Position numbers and translations under genes: made by a program
Notes under the pieces: model-generated
The model's input: the letters and a program-made list of their open reading frames with translations, nothing else
Told to the model about the DNA's origin: nothing
Database searches by the model: none
Origin: Fontibacterium universale
GTDB taxonomy: Bacteria; Pseudomonadota; Alphaproteobacteria; Pelagibacterales; Pelagibacteraceae
Assembly: GCA_965236175.1 (NCBI GenBank)
Contig: CBDEAT010000005.1
Location: forward strand, 1 to 64,000
Direction: 5' to 3'
Length of the DNA stretch: 64,000 nt
Shown here: positions 17,879 to 27,069 of the stretch, in pieces
Layout: every line of letters starts with the position of its first letter
Numbering within the stretch: the first letter of the stretch is position 1

Positions 17879-19153
17879 TTAAATCTTTTTTATCCCACCC
17901 ATATAATTATGCAAAACGGCAGGAATATTAATTGAACCATCCTCATTTTGATTATTTTCAATTATAGCAATTAAAGTTCTTCCAATAGCAAGACCAGAAC
18001 CATTTAGTGTTGCAACATAGTCAATTTTTTTTTCCAAATCTTTAAAACGTGCCATCATTCTATTTGCCTGAAATTGACCGCAAGAAGAACAACTAGATAT
18101 TTCTCTATAATTATTTTGAGATGGTATCCATGCTTCAAGATCATAAGTTTTTTCTGCACTAAATCCCATGTCTCCAGATGAAAGTAGAATAACTCTATAA
18201 GGTATCTCTAATTTTTTTAGTATAGTTTCTGCACAATTAGTAAGTCTTTCAAGTTCATTATTCTTATCTTCTGGTTTTACAACACTTACCAATTCAACTT
18301 TATAAAACTGATGTTGCCTCATCATTCCTTTTGTATCTTTACCGGCAGCTCCAGCTTCTGCTCTAAAACATGGTGTTGCTGCAACGTATCTAAGGGGCAA
18401 ATCTTCATAATTTAAAATCTTATCTCTAACAATATTTGTAAGAGAAACTTCAGCCGTAGGTATTAACCATGCTCCAGTATTTAATGAGAATTGTTCTTTA
18501 GAAAATTTAGGCAATTGACCAGTTCCAAACATAGATTCTTCATTAACAATGATTGGAACATTCATTTCTAAATATTCAAATTCTTGAACATGAGTATCAA
18601 TCATAAAATTAATCAAAGCTCTTTCTAATTTAGCGATATTACCTTTTGTTATTACATATCTAGCGCCCGAGATCTTAGTTGCTGTATCAAAGTCAATTAA
18701 ATCTCTCTCTATGCCAATCTCATCATGAGATTTAATTTTAAAATTAAAATTTTTAATGATCCCAGATTTTTTTATTTCTTTATTACTTTTGCTATCTTGA
18801 CCTACAGGAACGTCATCTAAATGAATATTTGGTAAATTATGAAGAATATTATTTATCTTCTGTTTCTGTTCAGAAAGATTTTTTTCATAGCTTTCAATAT
18901 CATTTTTAATATTTAACACTTTTTTAGATAAGGATAAAAATTGCTCACTTTTTTTATCTTTAGAAATAGATAATTCTTTGGATATTTTGTTTCTCTCTTC
19001 TTGTAATTTTTGTTGTTTTTCTAAAATTTGTCTTATTGATGAATCTAAAGAGGTAATTTCATCAACTAATTGATCTGAATTTTTTATAAATCTTTCTTTA
19101 TATTTTTTTTTATAAAGAGATGGGTTTTCTCTTAAATTTTTAAGATTTATCAT
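17879..19153 (-). CDS. serS: Seryl-tRNA synthetase
   Basis: Charges tRNA-Ser (and tRNA-Sec where present). The 424-residue class II synthetase begins with MINLKNLRENPSLYKKKYKE, then a long antiparallel coiled-coil tRNA-binding arm (about 30-105), followed by the catalytic core. Class II motif 2 is visible as CFRAEAGAAGKDTKGMMRQHQF (within residues 265-286) and motif 3 as NGSGLAIGRTLIAIIE. Its start overlaps the tatC stop by 14 bp, as in the conserved tat-serS arrangement. Confidence 0.97.
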   Translation of the reverse strand: MINLKNLRENPSLYKKKYKERFIKNSDQLVDEITSLDSSIRQILEKQQKLQEERNKISKELSISKDKKSEQFLSLSKKVLNIKNDIESYEKNLSEQKQKINNILHNLPNIHLDDVPVGQDSKSNKEIKKSGIIKNFNFKIKSHDEIGIERDLIDFDTATKISGARYVITKGNIAKLERALINFMIDTHVQEFEYLEMNVPIIVNEESMFGTGQLPKFSKEQFSLNTGAWLIPTAEVSLTNIVRDKILNYEDLPLRYVAATPCFRAEAGAAGKDTKGMMRQHQFYKVELVSVVKPEDKNNELERLTNCAETILKKLEIPYRVILLSSGDMGFSAEKTYDLEAWIPSQNNYREISSCSSCGQFQANRMMARFKDLEKKIDYVATLNGSGLAIGRTLIAIIENNQNEDGSINIPAVLHNYMGGIKKI

Positions 19154-19913
19154 TCTTGCTTTTTTCTATGTATTTAATAATTAAAATAGATATCTCATAT
19201 AAAATCATTAATGGGATAGCTAATCCTATCTGACTAATTGGGTCTGGAGGTGTAATTATTGCCGCAACAATAAATATAATAACAATAATATATCTCCTTC
19301 TTTCGGATAAATATTTGGAATCAATAAAACCAATAGTTGCTAATAAAATTAATAACACTGGTAATTCAAAACTAAGTCCAAAAGCAATCATAAAAACCAT
19401 TATCAAAGAAAGGTATTCGCTTACTCTAGCTTCTAATTGTATTGGCATGCTTGTCTGGGTACTTAAGGTTTCGAATGATAAAAAAAATTTAATAGCTAAA
19501 GGCATTATAAAATAATACGCCAATAAAGCTCCAGTTATAAAAAGAACAGGCGTTGCAATAATAAAAGGTAAAATCGCTTTTTTTTCATTATGATATAATC
19601 CAGGTGCTATAAATTTCCATATTTGAATTAAAAAAACAGGAAAAGAAAAAAAAAGAGCGGAAAAAAATGATAATTTTAAGTAAGTAATAAAAGTTTCTTG
19701 TAGCGCCGTAAAAATTAATCTTTTAGTTCCTACTTGACCCTCTCCTAAAGCCTTAACGTAGGGTTGTAATAAAAAATCATATATTTTATCAGCATTCATA
19801 TAAGAAATTATAAATGCTAATGCAAAAAAAATAAGACTTTTTATTATTCGAGATCTTAATTCTAAAAGATGCTCAGTTATGCTTGATTGATTTTGTTCAT
19901 TATTGTCACTCAT
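19140..19913 (-). CDS. tatC: Twin-arginine translocase subunit TatC
   Basis: Core receptor of the Tat pathway that exports folded proteins across the inner membrane. The 257-residue protein has the N-terminal SSITEHLLELRSRIIKSL motif (around 10-27) and six TM segments, with the conserved FSFPVFLIQIWKFIAPGLYHNEKK region (within residues 89-112) and the FGLSFELPVLL segment. It overlaps serS and follows tatB by 12 bp. The three tat genes here form a complete TatABC system. Confidence 0.97.
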   Translation of the reverse strand: MSDNNEQNQSSITEHLLELRSRIIKSLIFFALAFIISYMNADKIYDFLLQPYVKALGEGQVGTKRLIFTALQETFITYLKLSFFSALFFSFPVFLIQIWKFIAPGLYHNEKKAILPFIIATPVLFITGALLAYYFIMPLAIKFFLSFETLSTQTSMPIQLEARVSEYLSLIMVFMIAFGLSFELPVLLILLATIGFIDSKYLSERRRYIIVIIFIVAAIITPPDPISQIGLAIPLMILYEISILIIKYIEKSKNDKS

Positions 19914-19925
19914 AAAAATAAAAAA

Positions 19926-20168
19926 TTAAGATTTTTCTGATTTCTTTTTATTTTCATCGTCAGGATTAATATCTATTATTTTTTTTATATCTTTTTCTTG
20001 TTCCTGAACAATATCATCAATTCCTTTTTGAAAAGAATTAACGTAATTTTTTATTCCATTTTTTATTTGAATAAATTTTCTAAGAACAATTGGAAGATCT
20101 TTTGGTCCAATAACTATAATTGCTACTAGAATTATAACTAAAATTTCTGACCACCCAATTTGTGGCAT
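19926..20168 (-). CDS. tatB: Sec-independent translocase subunit TatB
   Basis: Works with TatC in recognising twin-arginine signal peptides. The 80-residue protein starts MPQIGWSEILVIILVAIIVI, giving one N-terminal TM helix, followed by GPKDLPIVLRKF, the TatB hinge and amphipathic helix, and an acidic and lysine-rich tail. It is short compared with enterobacterial TatB (about 170 residues), consistent with a compact genome. It lies between tatA and tatC in the same operon. Confidence 0.92.
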   Translation of the reverse strand: MPQIGWSEILVIILVAIIVIGPKDLPIVLRKFIQIKNGIKNYVNSFQKGIDDIVQEQEKDIKKIIDINPDDENKKKSEKS

Positions 20169-20176
20169 AAATTATT

Positions 20177-20377
20177 TTAGTGATTTGACTTTGAATTTTG
20201 ATCTTTGTCTTTCGGGTCTTTATTGTCTGTAGGCTGATCATCAGACATACCCTTTTTAAAACTTTTAATTCCTTTTGCTACGTCGCCCATCAAATCAGAT
20301 ATTTTTCCTCTACCAAATAATAGGACAACTACTATTACAACAATGATTATATGCCAAAAACTTAAACCCATAGACAA
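20177..20377 (-). CDS. tatA: Sec-independent translocase subunit TatA
   Basis: Forms the size-adjustable pore of the Tat system. The 66-residue protein has an N-terminal TM helix (about 5-21), then the LFGRGKISDLMGDVAKGIKS motif (within residues 19-39), the FG hinge and amphipathic helix typical of TatA, and a charged tail. It is the first of three tat genes on the minus strand, 34 bp after scpB. Confidence 0.94.
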   Translation of the reverse strand: MSMGLSFWHIIIVVIVVVLLFGRGKISDLMGDVAKGIKSFKKGMSDDQPTDNKDPKDKDQNSKSNH

Positions 20378-20411
20378 TTTTATATATTAAATAATATTTT
20401 TTTACAAATAA

Positions 20412-21068
20412 TTAATTATCTTTTTGATTTAAAGTTCCCGAAAGCATGTCATCTATATTAGTAAAAATGTCTTCTTTGGATTGTTTATCCAAATCATCCT
20501 TTGCAAACTTATTAGTTCCAAAAATTGATCTATCCAAACGACTATCTATTAAACCGGCAGAAGCTAACTCTTCTGAGTTAGGTAAGTCTGATAATGATTT
20601 TAAATTAAAATGACTCAAAAAAACATCAGTTGTAACATACAATAAAGGCTTACCGGGTATTTCTTTTCTGCCTTGCGGTTTTACCCATCCAAGCTCAAAT
20701 AATATTTCTAAAGTTCCTGTGCTAAATGAAACTCCTCTAATCTCTTCAATTTCAGAACGTGTCACTGGTTGATGATATGCAATGATAGCTAAAGTTTCTA
20801 TTGTGGCTTTTGATAACTTTCTTTGCTGAACAACTTCACTTGCAATTTTTTTAGACAAATTCTCGGCGGTTCTAAAAGACCATTTATTAGAAATTTCATA
20901 AAGATTTATGCCTCTTTCAATAAATTCGGATTGTAATTCTTTTAAAATTTTTAAAACATCAACATTCAGTTCAATTTTAGATTTTATTGTTTCAATATCT
21001 AAAGGTTCGTCAGCTGCAAATAGAATAGCCTCGACCAATCTTTTTGCATCTTTATTTTTATTCAACAT
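20412..21068 (-). CDS. scpB: Segregation and condensation protein B
   Basis: Kleisin-associated regulator of the SMC-ScpAB chromosome-condensing complex. The 218-residue protein has two winged-helix domains. Typical ScpB segments are AKRLVEAILFAADEPLDIE (within residues 8-26), KLSKATIETLAIIAYHQPVTRSEIEEIRG (within 82-110), and the LGWVKPQGRKEIPGKPLLYVTTDVFLSHF region. It is 2 bp after scpA on the minus strand, as in most bacteria. Confidence 0.95.
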   Translation of the reverse strand: MLNKNKDAKRLVEAILFAADEPLDIETIKSKIELNVDVLKILKELQSEFIERGINLYEISNKWSFRTAENLSKKIASEVVQQRKLSKATIETLAIIAYHQPVTRSEIEEIRGVSFSTGTLEILFELGWVKPQGRKEIPGKPLLYVTTDVFLSHFNLKSLSDLPNSEELASAGLIDSRLDRSIFGTNKFAKDDLDKQSKEDIFTNIDDMLSGTLNQKDN

Positions 21069-21070
21069 TA

Positions 21071-21844
21071 TTATCTAGCTTTTATTAATATTTTATCAAA
21101 AATTTTTTTTTGCATAATTGATAACTTTCCTTCTCTAACTAATTCTAAACTGCCAGCAAATGTTCCTGCTAATCCTGATTTTTTTAAGCTTTTTGAACCA
21201 GAAAATGATCCTGGTACTACATCCTTAATATCTCTCCAGTCAGTTAGTTCTTTAAGTAAACTTGTAATTTTTTTTATAGCCTCTTCCATTGTATAAACTG
21301 GTAATTTTGAAATATTCATAATAGAAAAATTTTGTTTTCTTTTTATTTCAGCATAAGACTTAATAAGTTCATAAAGAGAAACAGCATACTTAGAAGTAGA
21401 AATTTTTTTAATACCTTCACGAATACCTTTTGTAAAAATATCTCTTCCTAATTGCTTCTGCGAAACAAGTTTGTCAGAAAGAAATCTAATTGCCTCTAAT
21501 TTTCTTAATTGTAATTTTAGTTTTTCAGCCATTTGGATAGCTGAAAAATCATCCTCAAAATCATCTGGCAATAATAATCTAGATTTTAAATAAGCTAGCC
21601 ATGTTGCCATGACCAAAAAATCAGCTGCTAATTCTAAATTTTTTTTAATATTATTTATAAATTTTAAATATTCATCAGCTAACTGAACAATAGAAATTTT
21701 CATGAGATCAACTTTTTGAGATTTAGCTAAATCTAAAAGAAGCTCTAAAGGTCCTTCGTAATTATCTATATTCAGATTAAATTTATCTTCCGTCTGCTCT
21801 ACCTTTTCGACTGAAAGAGATTTTAATTCAACAATGGTATCCAT
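21071..21844 (-). CDS. scpA: Segregation and condensation protein A
   Basis: Kleisin subunit that bridges the SMC heads. The 257-residue protein has the N-terminal NYEGPLELLLDLAKSQKVDL motif (within residues 28-48), the DEYLKFI and ADFLVMATWLAYLKSRLLLP segments, and a C-terminal winged helix with TFAGSLELVREGKLSIMQ. It lies between nagZ and scpB, the order shared by many alphaproteobacteria. Confidence 0.95.
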   Translation of the reverse strand: MDTIVELKSLSVEKVEQTEDKFNLNIDNYEGPLELLLDLAKSQKVDLMKISIVQLADEYLKFINNIKKNLELAADFLVMATWLAYLKSRLLLPDDFEDDFSAIQMAEKLKLQLRKLEAIRFLSDKLVSQKQLGRDIFTKGIREGIKKISTSKYAVSLYELIKSYAEIKRKQNFSIMNISKLPVYTMEEAIKKITSLLKELTDWRDIKDVVPGSFSGSKSLKKSGLAGTFAGSLELVREGKLSIMQKKIFDKILIKAR

Positions 21845-21865
21845 TTAATTTATTTAACTGATTCT

Positions 21866-22819
21866 TTAGTTAAATTTATTAAAATTTGCCTTAATTTTTT
21901 GTGTTATTCTGTAGGTAAAATTATCGATTTCTGGAACGACCAACGACAGTTTCTTCATTTCATCTATATTTCCACTGCAATGCAATAATAAGTTACAACC
22001 TGCGTCTAAGCTCAATTTAGCATTTTTAACAATTCCACCTGATAAAGCTTTCATACAAATATCATCAGACATCAATATTCCTCTAAATTTTATATATTTT
22101 CTAATTATACCGTGAATTATTTTTTTTGATTGCGTAGCACATTTATTTGGGTCTAATTTTTCATACAAAATATGGGCTGTCATTGCTAAATAACTATTAA
22201 CTTCTTTAAATGTTTTAAAATCATTCTTTTTTAAATAGTCCAAAGAAAAATTCACTTTAGGCAAATGATAATGAGAATCTATATTAGTGCAGCCATGGCC
22301 AGGAATATGCTTTGTAACTGTTTCCAGTCCTGAATTTTTATAAAAATTTATTAAATATTTAGATAATTTTATAACTACATTATATTTTTTAGAAAAAGCT
22401 CTATTTCCAATAACACTTTTTTTATCTGGATTAAATAAATCAAGAACCGGAACCGTATTTATATTAATGCCGCAATATTTTAAAATAGAAATGTTTATTT
22501 TAAGAAATTTATTAAATTCCGAATAAAATATATTATTATTTCTATAGATATCGCCAAAATGCTTAGCGTAATATTTATCAAGATTAATAATTTTTCTAAA
22601 ACGATTAACTTTTCCTCCTTCTTGATCAATTAATATTGGAAAATTCTTATCTTTAAATATATCTCTTATGCTAAAAGTTAAATTTCTAACTTGTTCTAAA
22701 TTATTAATATTTCTAGAAAATAATATTATTCCCCACGGTTTGTATTCTTTAAAAAAATTAATTTCATTTAAATTTAATTTAAAACTTTTTATTCCAAATA
22801 TAATTGCGTGCGTTTTCAA
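21866..22819 (-). CDS. nagZ: Beta-N-acetylhexosaminidase (NagZ type)
   Basis: Glycoside hydrolase family 3 enzyme that removes GlcNAc from anhydro-muropeptides during wall recycling. The 317-residue protein shows PILIDQEGGKVNRFR (around 100-114), the family motif TKHIPGHGCTNIDSHYHLP (around 163-181, with the catalytic His and Asp of KH..PGHG....D.H) and a GILMSDDICMKAL segment containing the nucleophile Asp. Length is typical. The gene sits between a small membrane protein and scpA. Confidence 0.92.
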   Translation of the reverse strand: MKTHAIIFGIKSFKLNLNEINFFKEYKPWGIILFSRNINNLEQVRNLTFSIRDIFKDKNFPILIDQEGGKVNRFRKIINLDKYYAKHFGDIYRNNNIFYSEFNKFLKINISILKYCGININTVPVLDLFNPDKKSVIGNRAFSKKYNVVIKLSKYLINFYKNSGLETVTKHIPGHGCTNIDSHYHLPKVNFSLDYLKKNDFKTFKEVNSYLAMTAHILYEKLDPNKCATQSKKIIHGIIRKYIKFRGILMSDDICMKALSGGIVKNAKLSLDAGCNLLLHCSGNIDEMKKLSLVVPEIDNFTYRITQKIKANFNKFN

Positions 22820-22823
22820 AATT

Positions 22824-23093
22824 TTATTTTATTAACTCCCAATATTGTTTTTGTTTGTAAATCTTTTTAAAAAACTCATCATTATCTATTCTTTTTTTAA
22901 AATCTGAAGATGAACTAATTTTATCTAATTTTTCAACATATGAATTTAAGTAAATTAAATAACTTTCTCTTTTTTTTTCTATATTTTTAATGAATGTATT
23001 GGAATTATAATAAAATAAACAAAGAATTAAAAAAAAAATAACAAGAAAAAAAGATATTATATTTAACAAATTTTTTTTTATTAAGTTAATCAC
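22824..23093 (-). CDS. Small single-pass membrane protein, function unknown
   Basis: An 89-residue protein with one strong TM helix (about 11-29) and a lysine- and tyrosine-rich, probably extracytoplasmic tail; I recognise no domain. The start is GTG (23093-23091), overlapping the argS stop by the tetranucleotide GTGA, so translation is probably coupled. In many alphaproteobacteria a SPOR-domain membrane protein lies between argS and nagZ. This could be a positional remnant lacking the SPOR domain, but that is an inference from position only. Confidence 0.55.
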   Translation of the reverse strand: MINLIKKNLLNIISFFLVIFFLILCLFYYNSNTFIKNIEKKRESYLIYLNSYVEKLDKISSSSDFKKRIDNDEFFKKIYKQKQYWELIK

Positions 23094-24811
23094 ATCTCAA
23101 CCGGAGCAGTTACGTTTAGGATATCTAATCCACTTTTTAAAACAAATTGCATTTTTTTAATTAAAAATAATCTTGCAGATTGAAGTTCTGGTTGAGTATC
23201 ATTTAAAATTTTTAAATTATCGTTCTCATTTCCAGAGTTCCAATACGTATGAAATAAACTTGCTAATTCATATAAATAAAATGGTACTCTGTGAGGTTCT
23301 AAATGATATGCAGATAACTCCAGACATTTAGGCCATTCAGCTATCTTTTTAATTATATCAATTTCAATTTCCTGATTAAGAAAATCTAAATTTAATTTTG
23401 TTTCATTACTAGTTTCATATTTATTTTTTCTAAATAAAGAACAAATTCTAGCGTGCGCATATTGAACATAAAATACTGGATTTTCTTTGGAATGATCAGT
23501 AACTAAATCAAAATCGAAATCCAACTGAGAGTCATTACTTCTGTATATCATCATGAATCTTACGGAATCTTTTCCCACTTCATTTATAAGATCGCTTGCT
23601 GTTATAAAATCCCCTGCTCTCTTAGACATCTTTAACTGATTCCCAGATTTAAATAATTTTACTAACTGGCAAACTTTAGAAATAATTTGTTGTTTATTTT
23701 CTGATAATGCTGAAACGCATGAAGCTTGCCTTTTTAAATAACCAGCATGATCGGCGCCGAGTACGTTTATAAGTAAATCAAACTTTCTTTCTATTTTATT
23801 AAGGTGATAAGCAACATCATTTGCAAAATAAGTCCAACTGCCATCTGATTTTTTTAATGCTCTGTCTGTATCATCTCCAAATTTAGTAGACTGAAATAAG
23901 ATTTGCTTTCTAGGCTCCCAATCATCAACTTCATTTCCTTTGGGTTTTTCTAAAATTCCTTCATATACATAATTTTTTTTCTTTAGGATATCTAAGGCTT
24001 TTTCTACTAAATTTTGATTAACTATATAATTTTCAGAAACAAAATTATCATGAACAATGCCAAGTTTTTTTAAATCATTCTTTATTAAATTCATCGCTTC
24101 TTCTATGCATAAATTCTTAAGATCGTTAAAAATTAAATCATAATTACCAAAATTAGAAAATTTATTTTTTTTTAAAATATTTCTTGCTATATCAATAACA
24201 TATTCTCCGGGGTAGAGATCTTGATCATCGGGAAATAAAGTATTATCTTTTATTTCTAATATTCTAAAATAAACTGATTTAACAAATTGATTAATTTGAT
24301 TTCCATAATCGTTAATGTAATATTCTTTGACAACTTTATTTCCTACAAAACTCAATAGGTTTGCTAAAATATCACCAAATACAGCGCCTCTACAGTGTCC
24401 CACATGTAAAGGACCAGTTGGATTTGCAGAGACGTATTCGATTAAAATTTTTTTAGGTTCATAATTTTCATTTTTTCCAAAGTTAACATCTGTAGATAAT
24501 AAAAAATCATGCCAAAAAGTTTTATTAAAAAAAAAATTTAAGAATCCAGGTTTAGCTACTTCAATTTTTATAATCTCATTAAATTTACCCTCTAATTCTT
24601 TTTGTATAATAGTTGCAAGTTCAACAGGATTTAGACTGTTTTCTTTTGCAAAAATCATAGGTGCATTTGTGCTTAAATCACCATGTGTTTTTACTTTTGG
24701 TATTTCTACTGAAAAATTATCAAATTTTTTTGGTAATTTAATAATATTATTTTTCTCTAAAGTTATAAAAAAATCATTTAATTTTTTTTTGTAATTAATA
24801 AAAATATTCAT
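23090..24811 (-). CDS. argS: Arginyl-tRNA synthetase
   Basis: Charges tRNA-Arg. The 573-residue class I synthetase has the HIGH region SANPTGPLHVGHCRGAVFGD (within residues 128-148), a KMSK-like site LKMSKRAGDFITASDL (around 393-408) and a C-terminal DALR anticodon-binding domain ending ILNVTAPVEM. It overlaps the dgt stop by 4 bp and the next gene by 4 bp. Length is normal. Confidence 0.97.
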   Translation of the reverse strand: MNIFINYKKKLNDFFITLEKNNIIKLPKKFDNFSVEIPKVKTHGDLSTNAPMIFAKENSLNPVELATIIQKELEGKFNEIIKIEVAKPGFLNFFFNKTFWHDFLLSTDVNFGKNENYEPKKILIEYVSANPTGPLHVGHCRGAVFGDILANLLSFVGNKVVKEYYINDYGNQINQFVKSVYFRILEIKDNTLFPDDQDLYPGEYVIDIARNILKKNKFSNFGNYDLIFNDLKNLCIEEAMNLIKNDLKKLGIVHDNFVSENYIVNQNLVEKALDILKKKNYVYEGILEKPKGNEVDDWEPRKQILFQSTKFGDDTDRALKKSDGSWTYFANDVAYHLNKIERKFDLLINVLGADHAGYLKRQASCVSALSENKQQIISKVCQLVKLFKSGNQLKMSKRAGDFITASDLINEVGKDSVRFMMIYRSNDSQLDFDFDLVTDHSKENPVFYVQYAHARICSLFRKNKYETSNETKLNLDFLNQEIEIDIIKKIAEWPKCLELSAYHLEPHRVPFYLYELASLFHTYWNSGNENDNLKILNDTQPELQSARLFLIKKMQFVLKSGLDILNVTAPVEM

Positions 24812-25950
24812 TTTATTTTGTTGTATAAATCAATAGCAAATTTATCTGTCATGCCAGCAATGAAATCTGAGACTGATCTTTCAAGACCCCATTTTTTTTT
24901 AACATCCTGAGGTATAAATCTTTTATTATTTTTAATTAAATACATGTATAAATTTTTTATTATTATTTCTGCTTTGTTTGTCATTTCTTTAACAGATTTA
25001 TTTTCATACATATTTACTCTTAAAAATTCACGAATTTGATTATTTGCACTAATAAGTTTAGGCGAAAAACTAACTATAAAATCACTTGATTTATATACAT
25101 CTTCGATTGTATTAATTTTTAAATTTTTAATTTTTTTTTTCGTATATAAAATTAAATCTGTAACCATAAAATTAATTATTGATCTTATAATTTCGTTTCT
25201 TAGTAATTTTTCATTTTTAAATTGTTTATTTTTTTTTTTAATAACCTCTCCTACAATAGGTAAATCTTTAATATCATTCATAGTAAACAAACCTGCTCTA
25301 ATACCGTCATCAATATCATGATTATTATAAGCAATATCATCAGATAAAGCACTAATCTGAGATTCTAAAGAAGACTGCTTGTAAAAATTTATTTTTTTAA
25401 TTTTATTTAAATTTGGCAAAAGATCTAAATTTTCTTTTACTAAATAATTAGGACCATTATGCTTAACTATCCCGTCAATTGTATTTATGGATAAATTCAA
25501 ACCATCAAAATTTTGATACGCTTTTTCTAATTCTGTAACCAAACGTATCGAATGAATATTATGATTAAAACCACCATGATCTCTAATGCAATAATCTAAA
25601 ATTTTTTCTCCTGCATGACCAAAAGGTGGATGTCCCAGATCATGAGCTAAACTTATGGCTTCAGATAAATCTTCGTTTAATTTTAAATATCTAGAAATTG
25701 ATCTTGATATTTGCGACACTTCTAAAGAATGAGTCAGTCTTGTTCTATAATGATCTCCTTCATCGTATACGAAAACTTGTGTTTTATATTTTAATCTTCT
25801 AAATGAAGTTGAGTGTATAATTCTATCCCTGTCTCTTTGATAAAACGATCTATATAAGTTTTTTTTGTCTCCAAATTGTCTTCCTAAATAATTGGAATTA
25901 TTAGAAGAAAATTTAACTAATAACTTATTGTAATTATCAACCCCAGACAT
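24808..25950 (-). CDS. dgt: Deoxyguanosinetriphosphate triphosphohydrolase-like protein
   Basis: HD-domain dNTPase that hydrolyses deoxynucleoside triphosphates to the nucleoside and tripolyphosphate. The 380-residue protein has FRRLKYKTQVFVYDEGDHYRTRLTHSLEVS (within residues 51-80, containing the first H), LAHDLGHPPFGHAGE (around 102-116, the HD metal site) and DDIAYNNHDIDDG. These are the class 2 dGTPase-like family motifs. It is divergent from the ErpA-type gene with only 25 bp between starts, and upstream of argS. Confidence 0.93.
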   Translation of the reverse strand: MSGVDNYNKLLVKFSSNNSNYLGRQFGDKKNLYRSFYQRDRDRIIHSTSFRRLKYKTQVFVYDEGDHYRTRLTHSLEVSQISRSISRYLKLNEDLSEAISLAHDLGHPPFGHAGEKILDYCIRDHGGFNHNIHSIRLVTELEKAYQNFDGLNLSINTIDGIVKHNGPNYLVKENLDLLPNLNKIKKINFYKQSSLESQISALSDDIAYNNHDIDDGIRAGLFTMNDIKDLPIVGEVIKKKNKQFKNEKLLRNEIIRSIINFMVTDLILYTKKKIKNLKINTIEDVYKSSDFIVSFSPKLISANNQIREFLRVNMYENKSVKEMTNKAEIIIKNLYMYLIKNNKRFIPQDVKKKWGLERSVSDFIAGMTDKFAIDLYNKIK

Positions 25951-25975
25951 ATATTAATAATAAACATATAATTGA

Positions 25976-26293
25976 ATGACTAATAATTTTACCATTACAG
26001 ATAAAGCTAAAAAAAAGATAGAAAATCTTTTAGAAAAAGAAAATATTAATAAGTTTTTTAGAATTGAAGTCAAAGGCGGAGGTTGCTCTGGTTACAAATA
26101 TCACTTCTCAACAGATAATAAAAAAAATGAAGACGATATAATTCTTGAAAATGTTTTAATAGATAAATCATCTTTTGCTTTTATCGAAGGATCTATGCTA
26201 GATTTTTCTGAAAAATTAATTGAAAATACTTTTAAAATTATAAATCCTAAAGCCACATCATCATGTGGATGCGGAAGCTCTTTCTCTGTTTAA
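25976..26293 (+). CDS. Iron-sulfur cluster carrier protein, IscA/ErpA (HesB) family
   Basis: A-type carrier that delivers Fe-S clusters to apoproteins. The 105-residue protein has the three invariant cysteines of the family: Cys37 in KGGGCSGYKY and Cys97/Cys99 in SSCGCGSSF. Length is typical. ErpA is the likely ortholog, but IscA cannot be excluded from sequence alone. Its stop overlaps the xthA start (TAATG), so the two are coupled. It is divergent from dgt. Confidence 0.93.
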   Translation: MTNNFTITDKAKKKIENLLEKENINKFFRIEVKGGGCSGYKYHFSTDNKKNEDDIILENVLIDKSSFAFIEGSMLDFSEKLIENTFKIINPKATSSCGCGSSFSV

Positions 26294-27069
26294 TGATAAT
26301 AAGTAGCTGGAATGTTAATTCTGTAAGAGTAAGACTAAATCACATTCTTGAATATCTTAAAAAAAACAAACCAGGCTTTTTGCTTCTTCAAGAAATTAAA
26401 ACAGAAAATAAAAATTTTCCATACTCAGAATTAAAAGAGATTGGTTATGATAGCGAAGTGCATGGTCAAAAATCATACAATGGAGTTGCTATTATTTATA
26501 ATAAGAAAATAAATAATATAAATTTTAATATTATTAAAGATGAACAAGAACAATCAAGATCTATTTCTGTTGATATAAATTACAAAAATGAATTAATAAA
26601 AATTATTTGTGTCTATGTTCCAAATGGAAATCCTGTAGACACTGATAAATATCAATACAAAATTAAATGGCTGAAATCCCTTGAGAAATTTTTATTCAAT
26701 CAAAATAAATTAAAAAACAAGATAATAATTGGTGGAGATTTTAATATTATTCCAAGTGAAGCTGATGTTCATAATCCAGAAGACTGGGAAAATGATGCTC
26801 TATATAGAATTGAAATAAGAAAATTTTATAGAAAAATATTAAACGAAGGTTATGAAGATGCTTTTAGGTTAGTTAATAAAGAACCAAACAATTATACATT
26901 CTGGGATTATCAATACGGTTCTTTTGAAAAAAACAAAGGATTAAGAATTGATCATTTTTTATTATCAAAAAATATTAGTCATTTAATAAAGGACGTCACT
27001 ATCGATAAATATTTAAGAGCACTAGAAAGACCTTCTGATCACGCTCCTATAAAATTAACTTTGGCTTAA
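26293..27069 (+). CDS. xthA: Exodeoxyribonuclease III
   Basis: Base-excision-repair AP endonuclease and 3'-5' exonuclease. With the ATG at 26293 the protein is 258 residues and begins MIISSWNVNSVRVRLNHILE, the canonical opening. An upstream in-frame ATG at 26263 would only add codons inside the previous gene. The EEP-fold motifs are FLLLQEIKTE (catalytic Glu), GGDFNIIPSEADVHNP, RIDHFLLSK and a final SDHAPIKLTL. The stop overlaps the last codons of the convergent manC by 3-4 bp. Confidence 0.95.
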   Translation: MIISSWNVNSVRVRLNHILEYLKKNKPGFLLLQEIKTENKNFPYSELKEIGYDSEVHGQKSYNGVAIIYNKKINNINFNIIKDEQEQSRSISVDINYKNELIKIICVYVPNGNPVDTDKYQYKIKWLKSLEKFLFNQNKLKNKIIIGGDFNIIPSEADVHNPEDWENDALYRIEIRKFYRKILNEGYEDAFRLVNKEPNNYTFWDYQYGSFEKNKGLRIDHFLLSKNISHLIKDVTIDKYLRALERPSDHAPIKLTLA

